Assembly (NCBI GenBank): GCA_016928775.1 | Contig: JAFGKD010000071.1 | Coordinates: 1-64,000, forward strand | Source of the DNA: Candidatus Zhuqueibacterota bacterium | GTDB taxonomy: Bacteria; Zhuqueibacterota; Zhuqueibacteria; Residuimicrobiales; Krinioviventaceae | Reading direction: 5' to 3' | DNA length: 64,000 nt | Part shown: piece after piece, positions 18,325 through 27,935 of the stretch | Position numbering within the stretch: the stretch's first letter is position 1 | How the letters are laid out: every line of letters begins with the position of its first letter | Notes under the pieces: model-generated | Seen by the model: only the letters and a program-made list of their open reading frames with translations | Told to the model about the DNA's origin: nothing | Databases searched by the model: none | Made by a program: the position numbers and the translations under genes

Positions 18325-18830
18325 TGTTAAATAAATCACTTGCAAATAATAAAAGAATTTATTATTAATATACATATACATTTGGCTAATGAGTGGGGGG
18401 GAGCGAATGATAGTGCTTTTTCCCCTTCTTTTTCATCAACTTTCCACTCTCGCACACGATTTGACAAAAAAGCATGTTCTGGCAAAGGGAGGGCAAAGAC
18501 AATAGCAAATTTCTTTATGCATTTTTTTATAATTTTTGTACCCTAAGGCATAAGTCATACAGGTATGAGCAGTTCAGGTGGTTTTTTGATAAACCTTTCA
18601 TTTTTAGCATAGCATCAATGGATTTATATATCATAAAATTTGATCCTGCAGCGATAGTAGCCAAGCTTCACAACAAACTCTTTGACTGGAAAGAATGCCC
18701 AAGGCGCACAAGTGATGGCAAAAAAGAAAACGTTCGAGCACAAGTGCACTTTTTCCCTGTTGGTAGGGTTTTTGCTGTCGATTTACGGTTTGAGGCGTTC
18801 GGGTCACTGAAACTTTACATGAGGTGAATT
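18325..18830. other. Intergenic region, no gene supported
   Basis: About 500 AT-rich bases between the DUF362 gene and the next surface protein gene. A 117-codon open frame (18474-18827) has no ribosome site and no protein-like composition. A TTGATA at 18586-18591 lacks a good -10. No member of the dispersed repeat family, riboswitch or hairpin terminator was recognised. Confidence 0.5.
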
Positions 18831-21341
18831 ATGTGTTATCGCAGGATTTTGATTGTTTGTTTGGTGGTCTTGTTGGTGGCCGCTGTTTTGGCGCGTGAAC
18901 CCGAAACGACCGCGTCTTTGGAAAAAACCGATCGATCGACCGGAGCGGCGGGATGCTACGAGGCAATTCCCGAAGCAGTCGGCGATAGTCTGTCATATAC
19001 TTTTTGGGATCACATTGTTGTGCATTCAGGACTTGATACGAGCCGATGCATTATTCTCAAGGATGTGCCTTTTTCGGGCGAATACAAAATCTATGTTGTC
19101 GCCAGTTATTCAAAGTATGGCGGCATCTTCCAGGACAAAGAGGAGTACCAACTTGGTATTTATATGGGCGACTCGATACTTTTTGGACCAGTCATTCGAG
19201 ATCAAAATAGTCCGATTGACAGTCTGAGTGGGATCATTGTCAAAGAGAATACGGATTATCTCTGGGTGCAGAACGATCACGATTTCCGTTATCTGAAAAA
19301 AGGCGACAATAAAATCCGTTTCAAAACCGGTGGTCAATTTGCCGGCGCTGGCAAAAGCAATAGCGTCGATTTTCGTTCCATCCTGATCGTTCCACCGCCG
19401 CATATCATCCAGGAGCCGCGGTTCACCGCCGGCACGTCCAACACCATCGAGTGGAAGCCGCTACAAAGTGATGCCGTGATGCAGGAAGTTGTGTGCTTTG
19501 ACAATACGCCGCATCTTGCTAAAAATCCGCAGGCGACGCGGTCGCAGCGGCAGTCAATGTCGGGCTCGACCAATACGCGCACGTTTGAGGGATTGTCGGA
19601 CGGCCATGAATATGGCTATTATGTGGAAGCGTCTCTTGTCGACGGACGGATGGTTCGTTCAAAGACCACTTTTTCGACACAAGATGCGACGCCGCCGCCA
19701 AGAGTGAGGATTGCCTCAATGAGTGCCTATTGGAATAAGCATGTTCGCATCTTATGGGATGAGGTGGAAGATGCGGTCTCTTACGTGACGGCCTATCAGA
19801 TCATCCGACTCGGCAGCAATGGACAAACCGATATTGACACCCTCGATACCATCAGCGCGAAAAAGCCGTGCTGGGTGGATAGCCTGCGACACTACTGCTA
19901 CATCGATACATTGACAGATCCGCAAGCGGCCAATAAAAAGTATACCTATCGCGTGGATGCGATCGATAGTGTCTATAATCGAAGTGTCGGTTTCCCGTCG
20001 GAAGTGGTGGTGGAAATTCTGCGTCCGTCAATCGAGTCGGTTCCAAAGCCCGATTCTTTGGCGGGATTATATTACCGGGGAACAACGGTGACCATTCGAT
20101 CTGACGTCGCAAAAGTATTCCCTAAAGAAGTTCATGAAATTCGTTTTGAAGCGGTACGGGATAGTGTCAAATTGTTTGACGGTCAATTTGGGAAAGGAAG
20201 ATGGTATTTTGACAGCGACTGGATATCTCTCGACACCACAAAAAAGTATCTTTTTTATTCCTTTGACCTGACGGCCGGCGGGCAGAATGCGGTCAATTTT
20301 GTCAATGGCCGGTTTTATTATTTTCGCTTGCAAATTAAAGATAATCAGGGTAATTTTAGCCAATACAGTGACACGCTGACCATCGTCCCTGACTGCTACC
20401 CGCCCAGTGATGTGACCTATTTGACGGTGAATCCCATGGCCAATGCGGATAACACCGTAGGCTGGTTTGACATCACTTGGGGCGCGGCGAGTGATTTGAC
20501 GAGTGGTGTAAAAAATTATCTGGTTTATCGAAAAATTGCTGATGGTGATTACATAGAAATTGCCCAACCGACGGAAACCTGTTATGTGGACTCGTTTGCT
20601 GTTATTGGGTACAACAAAGATATAACGTATTTTATTGGATCTGAGGATCTGGTTGGTAATCGACGGACAGAATCAAAGCACAAATTTTCATCACGTTGTC
20701 AGGTGGCGCCAATTGTATACGATCTCTCATTTCAAAAGGAGGTTGACGGCGAAAGATACACATCTCGTCCATTTGAACACATAATTCTCGATTTGCCGCA
20801 TTTTGATCTTAGCGATTCGCTCGCTAAGATCGTCCTCAGAATCAATGAATTAGATAGTGTTGAACCAGGTAATATAGCGGAACGAAACGATATTGGTTTC
20901 TTTTTACCGCAAAATGGTCTCTATTGTATAAAAGCAAGAGTTTTATTTGGAGACAAGTCGACGAGTATGTGGACAGAGCCGCAATATATTACAAAAGTCC
21001 CAAAAGATAGTTTGGAAGCACAGAGTCCAGCGGGTTCGTCAAAAGAAAAGGACGTGATGGTTATTTCAAATTATCCTAATCCATTTAATATGGATACAAA
21101 AATAACTTTTAATTTACCACAGGATGCACACGTACTCGTCGAAGTATATAATGTTCAGGGGCGGAGAATTCGTGTGCTGAACGACGGATATCAAAGCCAA
21201 GGTCGACATAGCGTACATTGGGATGGGACAAATAATGCTGGAAATATTGTCGCCAGTGGTTTATATTACTACCGAGTCAAGATCAAACCGGAAAATGAGT
21301 CGGCGATTGACAAAATTCAGAGTATGCTTCTGGTAAAATAG
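18831..21341 (+). CDS. Fibronectin III-type secreted protein, type IX sorted
   Basis: 836-residue exported protein. Residues 1-21 are a signal peptide; residues about 45-190 form a beta domain of unknown type; residues about 195-630 hold several fibronectin III-like domains (for example ITWGAASDLTSGVKNYLVYR and ILWDEVEDAVSYVTAYQI). The tail carries NYPNPFNMDTKITF and ends in the VASGLYYYRV and LLVK strands of a T9SS type A sorting domain. GAGGTG five bases upstream supports the start. The next gene, also T9SS-type, begins 37 bases downstream and both point toward the ExbB/ExbD operon, so they may share a transcript. Likely a cell-surface or fibre component; its ligand is unknown. Confidence 0.93.
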   Translation: MCYRRILIVCLVVLLVAAVLAREPETTASLEKTDRSTGAAGCYEAIPEAVGDSLSYTFWDHIVVHSGLDTSRCIILKDVPFSGEYKIYVVASYSKYGGIFQDKEEYQLGIYMGDSILFGPVIRDQNSPIDSLSGIIVKENTDYLWVQNDHDFRYLKKGDNKIRFKTGGQFAGAGKSNSVDFRSILIVPPPHIIQEPRFTAGTSNTIEWKPLQSDAVMQEVVCFDNTPHLAKNPQATRSQRQSMSGSTNTRTFEGLSDGHEYGYYVEASLVDGRMVRSKTTFSTQDATPPPRVRIASMSAYWNKHVRILWDEVEDAVSYVTAYQIIRLGSNGQTDIDTLDTISAKKPCWVDSLRHYCYIDTLTDPQAANKKYTYRVDAIDSVYNRSVGFPSEVVVEILRPSIESVPKPDSLAGLYYRGTTVTIRSDVAKVFPKEVHEIRFEAVRDSVKLFDGQFGKGRWYFDSDWISLDTTKKYLFYSFDLTAGGQNAVNFVNGRFYYFRLQIKDNQGNFSQYSDTLTIVPDCYPPSDVTYLTVNPMANADNTVGWFDITWGAASDLTSGVKNYLVYRKIADGDYIEIAQPTETCYVDSFAVIGYNKDITYFIGSEDLVGNRRTESKHKFSSRCQVAPIVYDLSFQKEVDGERYTSRPFEHIILDLPHFDLSDSLAKIVLRINELDSVEPGNIAERNDIGFFLPQNGLYCIKARVLFGDKSTSMWTEPQYITKVPKDSLEAQSPAGSSKEKDVMVISNYPNPFNMDTKITFNLPQDAHVLVEVYNVQGRRIRVLNDGYQSQGRHSVHWDGTNNAGNIVASGLYYYRVKIKPENESAIDKIQSMLLVK

Positions 21342-21378
21342 TATTTAAAGGATCATCTCCACAAAAAAGAAAAAAATT

Positions 21379-24300
21379 ATGAAAAGATTTGGCACTCGGC
21401 ATGTTTATATGCTGGTCGTATTTGGGCTTCATTTTCTGTGTTGGAAGATTGCGTTCTCGCAGCAGCAACAGTTAACATCTTTTTCTTCGAAGCAAGCACT
21501 CAAGCAGTTCATCCTGCAGGCAATTATTGATGCAAAGGATTCACGCCCGGATCCCGATCCCGATGTACCTGTACCCCAAATGTGGAACGAGCCCAAAGTC
21601 ACGGCAGGGAATTTTAACCATGTGTATTGGGATTTTTTTCCAGATACTGTTTATGTAGATTCTGATAGAATCGTACCTGTATATGTGCAAGTTGAGGCTG
21701 CGCTGGATACCTCTTTTTCATTTTCTGAGATTATCAAGGATACCACTATTGATGTTGATGCTAATTTTGCCACGATAAAGAATTTGCCTATCAATGGTAA
21801 TGGTGTGTATTACCGTGCCACACTCTGGTCTTTGAAAATACGATCCATCGGCGTACGTGAAATTGCAATAAGCGACTATTCGGATACGCTTAACAGCACA
21901 CAAGATACTGAACCTCCGACTTTAAATGGTGATCTCATCGTAATCCCAGGTGAGAATGATAACGGTAAAAATGGATGGCTGACCGTCAATAAATTCAGCA
22001 TAAAATATGGCCAAATTGATGATTCATTGGCCGGTATTTCAAAAGTATTTCTTCATGGTGATCTGGATACAGTCGGAACGATTTTTGCAGGGAATCAGCA
22101 AGGAGATACAGGGCCGAAAGTTATACAAGGCGGTACTTTCACGCTTAGAAAAAGTGATGGAGTCCATAATTTCCAACTTGGCTCTATTGATGCTGCATAT
22201 TCTCCCGTTCAAGTCGACCGGATATTTGATATACTTGGAAATGAAGATGGTACTCTTGCTTTAGATTCAGTCAAAATTGATACAAAAAAGCCGATATTTG
22301 ATCCGGTACAAATCACGTTACCGATCACCCCAAAGAACAGGGAAATAATTATACCCATTACGGATGTCCTTTCGGGTGTCGATACGTCAGCCACAATTAT
22401 CTCTTTTGATCCGGCGCTTCCCGGCGAATATACTGTTAGAAAAGAGTTCGTTGGACAAACGTGTAATGCAACTATACGTATCACCAGTCTCAGTGTCAAC
22501 ATGACATCGATGCTAAAAGTTGAAACAATAGATATTGCGGGTAATCCCGCCGATACCACCATGAGTATCCAGTTCCGTTTCGATCCTCCGGAACTGCGAT
22601 CCTTTCGGATGGTGGATCTGGATTTTGAAAATGCTGATACCTGCCTGACACCCGCTGCCAAATATACGGACAGCACCTGGGTTCGGTTGGATAGTTTCGA
22701 ACTTGCGCCAGGAGACTCTGCAAAGGATATGCGTATCACCGTCCAGGCTGGCAGGGAGAGGAGTGGCAATGTAATCAAACCATTTCCACTCGGTGCAGAC
22801 GGCAGCCTGGTCTTTAATCTTCTGGAACCGTTGTCCGGCGCACCTCTTCCGAACGGCGCCAAAGTGAATGTCCAAATCGCGGCGATTGATAAACATGAGA
22901 ACGAGCAGATTGAGAATGTACCGAATAACTCGATTTATTATTTTGATCAGCCACCGGTTTTTGATTTTGTCGTACAAGATCCGAATCCAATCGCGCAAAA
23001 CCCGCGCAACGGCGCTGAACCCGGTTGGACAAATGATAGTAAAGTGCTTGTGAAAATGACTTCTCCGGATTCGGCTTTTTTATATAAAATCAGCCGCCTG
23101 GAGCCGGCACTTCCGGAGCCGACCTGTCGAAACGCCGATTCGCTCACTTTTTATTATGAATTTCCCGATCCGGCGCAAGATGGTTTATGGACATTTCAAT
23201 ATCAGGTTCGAGATTCCGCCGGCAATGCTTCAGTCGGAACACCGTTTGATATTACCCTGGATACTTTTATTGAGGATATAACAGCGGACGACTTTGTCGT
23301 GCTCGACCGAACCAGCCTGATAGAAGAATGCACGAACGATAGTTTAGTTTATGTTGTGTTTTTGAGACAAATCGAAGATTTGTCGAGAATTGTGGTGAAT
23401 GATATTCCCTATCAAAATCCTTCGAATGATACATTAACCGTTCCTAACGATAGCAATGGTTCATTCACCTTGTCCATTGTTGATTTTGCCGGCAATGAAT
23501 CGGTCCGGGATGGGAAGAATTTGAGTGATACTTTAGCGCCTGTAATAGATTTAAGCCCGGTCAAAGACATCTATTCCTCAAAGGATGTAAAAGAAGGAAC
23601 ACTGCCCATTGTGTTCAAATTGAGCGATCAGTGTTCCGGCGTTGATACGTCCTCTATCATTGCTGTAATCCCGGGTTTGAATAAAGTGGCTCATAGATTG
23701 ATTTACAATGAAATGAGCCAAGCTTGGACTGATACTGTTTGGTTTGATAATTTACCGGAGACAACCCAAAATATTACGCTTAGTGTAACAGCTTTAGATG
23801 AAAAAGGTAATGATACGACCAGGACCAAAGCATTCAAATATATTCCCGAATCCGGAAAGGTTACGGCTTTTTTTATTGAAGATTTGAATTTGCGTGATAA
23901 TATCTGTCTGCTACCGGACTCATCATACACGAATAGTACAGTCATCTATTTAGATAGGTTCGAGTTCAAGAATGGTATTGCTCCTGATTCTTTAATGATT
24001 TCTGGAGACGACGATACTGTCGCCATCCCCTATTCAACACCGCCAATCGAATTTGATCTGGCGTTGGTGCAAAATGATTTTATTTCCGGACAACTTGGTA
24101 GTATCACCATTAATGGATTCGATGCCTTGAATGAGCAAAACGATGGCCCAACGCAAACGTTCATTTTTGATGACGTGACTCCAATATTCGATTCCCTGGT
24201 CGTCCGGGATTTAAATCCAGTAGATAATGATGTAAATCGCCGCAACGGCGCTTATCCCGGTTGGACCAATAATCAAAAAGTTTGGGTCACTATCTATACA

Positions 24301-27300
24301 GACGCATCGGATTTGTACAATATCAAACGGTTAAATCCGACCGAACCTGATTCGTGTCGAAATGCTGACTCGCTGGCGTTCTATTACACATTTCCGAGTC
24401 AGGATAACAGAGAATGGGCCTTTGATTATCAGATCGGTGATTCCGCCGGCAACCTCGGCACCACACCACCGTTCATCATGAACCTCGATACAACTGTACC
24501 GGTGGTTACTGAAGCGGATTTTATCATCCTGGACCGATCGTCACTTCGGGAAGAATGCACCAATGACACCCTGGTTTATGTGATCTACCAACCCGAAATA
24601 CCGCAGGAGAATATATCGAGAATTGTGGTGAACGATCATGTGTTTTTCGCTGAGGCCAATGACACGTTGACCGTTCCCAACGACCGAAATGGCGCCTTTC
24701 AGCTGTCGGTTGTTGATTCTGCGGGCAATGAAGCTCTTGCCGCCAATAAAGATCTCAGCGACAAAAGTCCACCTTTCATCGATCTGTCACAGGTGGATTC
24801 TGTCTATTCCTCCCCCGATTTTGATCCGAATATTGAGATTACGATTGAATTTCGCGATCTGTGTGCCGGCGTCGATACGTCATCGATTATTGTTGAGATG
24901 GATGCGCTGGAATTGGTCGGGCGCACAATAACAAGCAACGATCCTCAAAATCGCAATGTAGAATTGACAGCATCGTTTGGTCCGCGTCCCGAGAAAGACG
25001 ATACAACAAATATGTTGTCAGTTTATGTCCGGGATATGGAAGGACGAGATACAACGAAAACAAAGCGGGTGGAAATTCGTGTTGAAGCGCCACGGGTTGT
25101 TGATTATCGTATTCGAGACATCAATTTGAATGACGCTATTTGTCTGGTACCGCATGAATCTTTTACCAATAGTGCGATGGTGCAACTTGATTCGTTCCAG
25201 TTTGAACCGGGGGACGAAAAAGCGGATTCGCTTGTGATTATCGGAAAGGATAGGAAGGTCGTACTCAAGTATCAGGAACCGTTACCGCCTTTTGATCTAC
25301 GAGATGTTATATATAATATCAACCGCGTCGATACATTGGAGCTGGTGATCAAGGGTAAAGACAATATTAGGCTGGGCAATGTACAAGCTGACAGTGTGTT
25401 ACGAACCGTTTATTATGACAGCTTGATCCAGGCGGACATAGCGGTTTTCGTTTCCGATCCGACATCTGCGGATAATGATTCCGTTTACAGAGCTTTTCCC
25501 GGCTATACTAACGATGATGCCGTTCACGTTGTTATCAACTCCTCAGATCCGGCTGACCTTTATCTTATTCAGCAGTTGAGTCCGAAATCTGATTGCGGCG
25601 ATACCAGCCTGATGGATTATTACTTTACATTTGAAGAATTGTCAAATGGCGACAAGATTTTCGAATATTTGGCAGGAGACTATGCCGGAAATATATCAAA
25701 CATGGCGCTTGATACCATAAAACTCGATACGTCGATTACTCCGATCAGCGAATCTGATTTTGAGTTATCCTATGATGAGGAACGCCGCGACCGGGAACGC
25801 GAGTCGGATTCACTGTTCATTAAAATAAAGTATTTATTTCCAGATGATGCAAATCGTGATCTCTCCCGATTTTTTGTGAATGGAAAATTAGATACAGCTG
25901 ATATCAATGGTGCGGTGACAGTTTCTGCGCTCTCACCGATGTTCACGATAGCTATCATCGACAGCGCCGGTAACAAATCCAATACCATCACAAAACAATT
26001 TGATGTGATCCCGCCGGAATTATTGTCGTTGACATTGAGCGATTTAAAAGAGGAACCCTTTCATGCAGCGCCTTCTTTTACAAACAGCGTTCAAGTCAAT
26101 CTGGAAATTACCGCAACGGATAGCGGCGGGAGCGGATTGTTCTCTTTATACATTGATGGTGATGTCGAAGAGGTGTTTGTCGAGGAAGATGGCTGGTTAG
26201 CAGCGCCGGTTGAGGTGCCGAACGTCAATGATAGTTCGCATTTTCTTATCAAGCTGACCGAAGCGCCGAACGGTGTTTTGACACCCAAACAGGTTCGATG
26301 TCGTGTTTTTGATGGCGAGCACAATTACAGCCGTTACGATTCGACATCGATCAACTATATCAAACAAGAAGTGTCCGCGAATATAATTACGCAATCGGGC
26401 ACTGATACGGAAATTGTCTCTGAAACCGAACTGATTGAAAGTTCTATTTGGCAGATGAAAGTCTGCTATAATATGGGCAATCCTGATCTGGCATGGAGAA
26501 TTTTGACGGGCAATTCCGTAAATCCCGAAGACACTGTGATTACTTTTATTGACGAATTAACGTGCATTTCTTCGGGATCTGATATCTGTTGCGATTCGGT
26601 TAAATTCAAAGTCAGGGATAAATCTGTCAGCTATGCTTACGTGTTTGACAAAGCGGGCAACAAGAATGATTCGGTGTTCGTCAATATTGACATACAGGTG
26701 CCGCCGGAGATAAGGCTCACATTATACGATCCGGTAGAATTTCCATCATTTAATTCCCCATTAGACTCACTTCCGGAGGGCGATGTTGCCCGGTCAGATA
26801 GTTTGTACACCAGTGATGCATCAAATTTTGTCGTGGCTTATGCCAAAAAAATAAAAGGTGATTGGCAAAAAATCAAATTTGCCTCCCTGGACTCTGGAAA
26901 ACTGGATAGATCATCATGGCTGCCGGTGGCTGATTCGACAAAAATAATAGATTTACGAACGCTTGATTTACCTGATGAATTCAAGAATGCTGGTGATACG
27001 ACGGATTATATGAGATATTATGTCCGGGTGATGAATGCAGCGGGTGATAGTACAACGGCATCAGCTCAGATCATCTTTGATAATGAACCGCCTATATTAA
27101 CAATGGGTACCAAAGACTATGAGCCCATTGTCGCCATCGAAAATGGCTATACCTACACGTTTGGTTTTGACAGCAGTGATACGGGACCCGGACGTGTTGC
27201 AGGCATGGTGGTGAAAGAGCACATTGTCGATCCTGATCAAGGCCTGGACAGTACTTCCTACACGTATATCGATCTCAAGAGACAGGAACCTTCTATTGAA

Positions 27301-27798
27301 TTGATGGAACACATCGGATTACGAAAGATAACGGTATTTCTCGTAGATAACGCCGGTGTGGATCAGAACAGGTCAGAGTCCGATGATGATTTTGTTCAAA
27401 CCGAATTGAGAGACAGAAATTTAACACAATTCAGACATCCAAGCAAATCAGTGGAGTTTAATGTTCGTCTTGATCACCGTGTGTTTTCAAATTATCCCAA
27501 TCCGTTTGATCCCAAAGACGGTCCAACGTTTTTTACCTTGCCGATAGCAATTGAAGATGGTTCGAAAACAACGGTATCAATATCAATCTTTGATCCTTTT
27601 GGTAATCTGGTATCGGAAAAGCATGTGGAATGTGACAAAAGTTTTAATGACGGTATGGCGAACACTGAGTTGAGCTGGGACGGCAAAAATGATATTGATA
27701 AGGGTAAATTTGTAGCCAACGGGGGCTATATTTGTGTGATCAATGTGCATGATACCGGAGAGCAATTCATACGCAAAATAGCTGTGATCAAAAAATAG
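21379..27798 (+). CDS. Giant modular surface protein with three ~415-residue supermodules
   Basis: 2,139-residue exported protein with signal peptide (about 1-28) and a degenerate T9SS-type tail (NYPNPFDPKDGPTFF, then GGYICVINV). The centre is built from a large repeated unit starting near residues 409, 831 and 1243 (RMVDLDFENADTCL, IEDLNLRDNICL, IRDINLNDAICL), each unit running through a PGWTND/PGYTND strand, a CRNADSL or CGDTSL strand, a SAGN turn, an ECTND-type strand (lost in the third copy), a second SAGN turn and VDTSS or equivalent. Copies one and two are much closer to each other than to the third. The Asp-rich, Ig/fibronectin-like character suggests a calcium-stabilised fibre. The smaller T9SS protein is 37 bases upstream and the PorV-TPR gene 137 bases downstream. 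Confidence 0.93.
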   Translation: MKRFGTRHVYMLVVFGLHFLCWKIAFSQQQQLTSFSSKQALKQFILQAIIDAKDSRPDPDPDVPVPQMWNEPKVTAGNFNHVYWDFFPDTVYVDSDRIVPVYVQVEAALDTSFSFSEIIKDTTIDVDANFATIKNLPINGNGVYYRATLWSLKIRSIGVREIAISDYSDTLNSTQDTEPPTLNGDLIVIPGENDNGKNGWLTVNKFSIKYGQIDDSLAGISKVFLHGDLDTVGTIFAGNQQGDTGPKVIQGGTFTLRKSDGVHNFQLGSIDAAYSPVQVDRIFDILGNEDGTLALDSVKIDTKKPIFDPVQITLPITPKNREIIIPITDVLSGVDTSATIISFDPALPGEYTVRKEFVGQTCNATIRITSLSVNMTSMLKVETIDIAGNPADTTMSIQFRFDPPELRSFRMVDLDFENADTCLTPAAKYTDSTWVRLDSFELAPGDSAKDMRITVQAGRERSGNVIKPFPLGADGSLVFNLLEPLSGAPLPNGAKVNVQIAAIDKHENEQIENVPNNSIYYFDQPPVFDFVVQDPNPIAQNPRNGAEPGWTNDSKVLVKMTSPDSAFLYKISRLEPALPEPTCRNADSLTFYYEFPDPAQDGLWTFQYQVRDSAGNASVGTPFDITLDTFIEDITADDFVVLDRTSLIEECTNDSLVYVVFLRQIEDLSRIVVNDIPYQNPSNDTLTVPNDSNGSFTLSIVDFAGNESVRDGKNLSDTLAPVIDLSPVKDIYSSKDVKEGTLPIVFKLSDQCSGVDTSSIIAVIPGLNKVAHRLIYNEMSQAWTDTVWFDNLPETTQNITLSVTALDEKGNDTTRTKAFKYIPESGKVTAFFIEDLNLRDNICLLPDSSYTNSTVIYLDRFEFKNGIAPDSLMISGDDDTVAIPYSTPPIEFDLALVQNDFISGQLGSITINGFDALNEQNDGPTQTFIFDDVTPIFDSLVVRDLNPVDNDVNRRNGAYPGWTNNQKVWVTIYTDASDLYNIKRLNPTEPDSCRNADSLAFYYTFPSQDNREWAFDYQIGDSAGNLGTTPPFIMNLDTTVPVVTEADFIILDRSSLREECTNDTLVYVIYQPEIPQENISRIVVNDHVFFAEANDTLTVPNDRNGAFQLSVVDSAGNEALAANKDLSDKSPPFIDLSQVDSVYSSPDFDPNIEITIEFRDLCAGVDTSSIIVEMDALELVGRTITSNDPQNRNVELTASFGPRPEKDDTTNMLSVYVRDMEGRDTTKTKRVEIRVEAPRVVDYRIRDINLNDAICLVPHESFTNSAMVQLDSFQFEPGDEKADSLVIIGKDRKVVLKYQEPLPPFDLRDVIYNINRVDTLELVIKGKDNIRLGNVQADSVLRTVYYDSLIQADIAVFVSDPTSADNDSVYRAFPGYTNDDAVHVVINSSDPADLYLIQQLSPKSDCGDTSLMDYYFTFEELSNGDKIFEYLAGDYAGNISNMALDTIKLDTSITPISESDFELSYDEERRDRERESDSLFIKIKYLFPDDANRDLSRFFVNGKLDTADINGAVTVSALSPMFTIAIIDSAGNKSNTITKQFDVIPPELLSLTLSDLKEEPFHAAPSFTNSVQVNLEITATDSGGSGLFSLYIDGDVEEVFVEEDGWLAAPVEVPNVNDSSHFLIKLTEAPNGVLTPKQVRCRVFDGEHNYSRYDSTSINYIKQEVSANIITQSGTDTEIVSETELIESSIWQMKVCYNMGNPDLAWRILTGNSVNPEDTVITFIDELTCISSGSDICCDSVKFKVRDKSVSYAYVFDKAGNKNDSVFVNIDIQVPPEIRLTLYDPVEFPSFNSPLDSLPEGDVARSDSLYTSDASNFVVAYAKKIKGDWQKIKFASLDSGKLDRSSWLPVADSTKIIDLRTLDLPDEFKNAGDTTDYMRYYVRVMNAAGDSTTASAQIIFDNEPPILTMGTKDYEPIVAIENGYTYTFGFDSSDTGPGRVAGMVVKEHIVDPDQGLDSTSYTYIDLKRQEPSIELMEHIGLRKITVFLVDNAGVDQNRSESDDDFVQTELRDRNLTQFRHPSKSVEFNVRLDHRVFSNYPNPFDPKDGPTFFTLPIAIEDGSKTTVSISIFDPFGNLVSEKHVECDKSFNDGMANTELSWDGKNDIDKGKFVANGGYICVINVHDTGEQFIRKIAVIKK
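22603..26340 (+). repeat. Three tandem ~1.25 kb coding supermodules
   Basis: Unit starts were located at 22603, 23869 and 25105, giving periods of about 1,266 and 1,236 bases. The repetition is clear in protein sequence but has diverged at DNA level, so it is an old duplication within the gene and not a recent assembly or recombination artefact. Confidence 0.75.
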
Positions 27799-27935
27799 CA
27801 ACTTGAACAGCACCCTGGAGTTTGCAGCCAAGAAGGAACTATCAAAAATTCATGTTTGATCCCGTATATAAAACAGCAAGCACCCTGATTCACCTTAAAC
27901 CGAATCGTCCGTGCCATGAATAACGAGTTGAGTTT

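Noticed and set aside
18474..18827. 117-codon plus-strand open frame before the fibronectin III-type gene
   Set aside because: No ribosome site, atypical composition and no domain signal.
18640..18830. Possible cyclic di-GMP riboswitch ahead of the T9SS protein genes
   Set aside because: Short G/C-rich words near the start resemble pieces of a GEMM riboswitch but the conserved GGACGCAAAGC-type core is absent.
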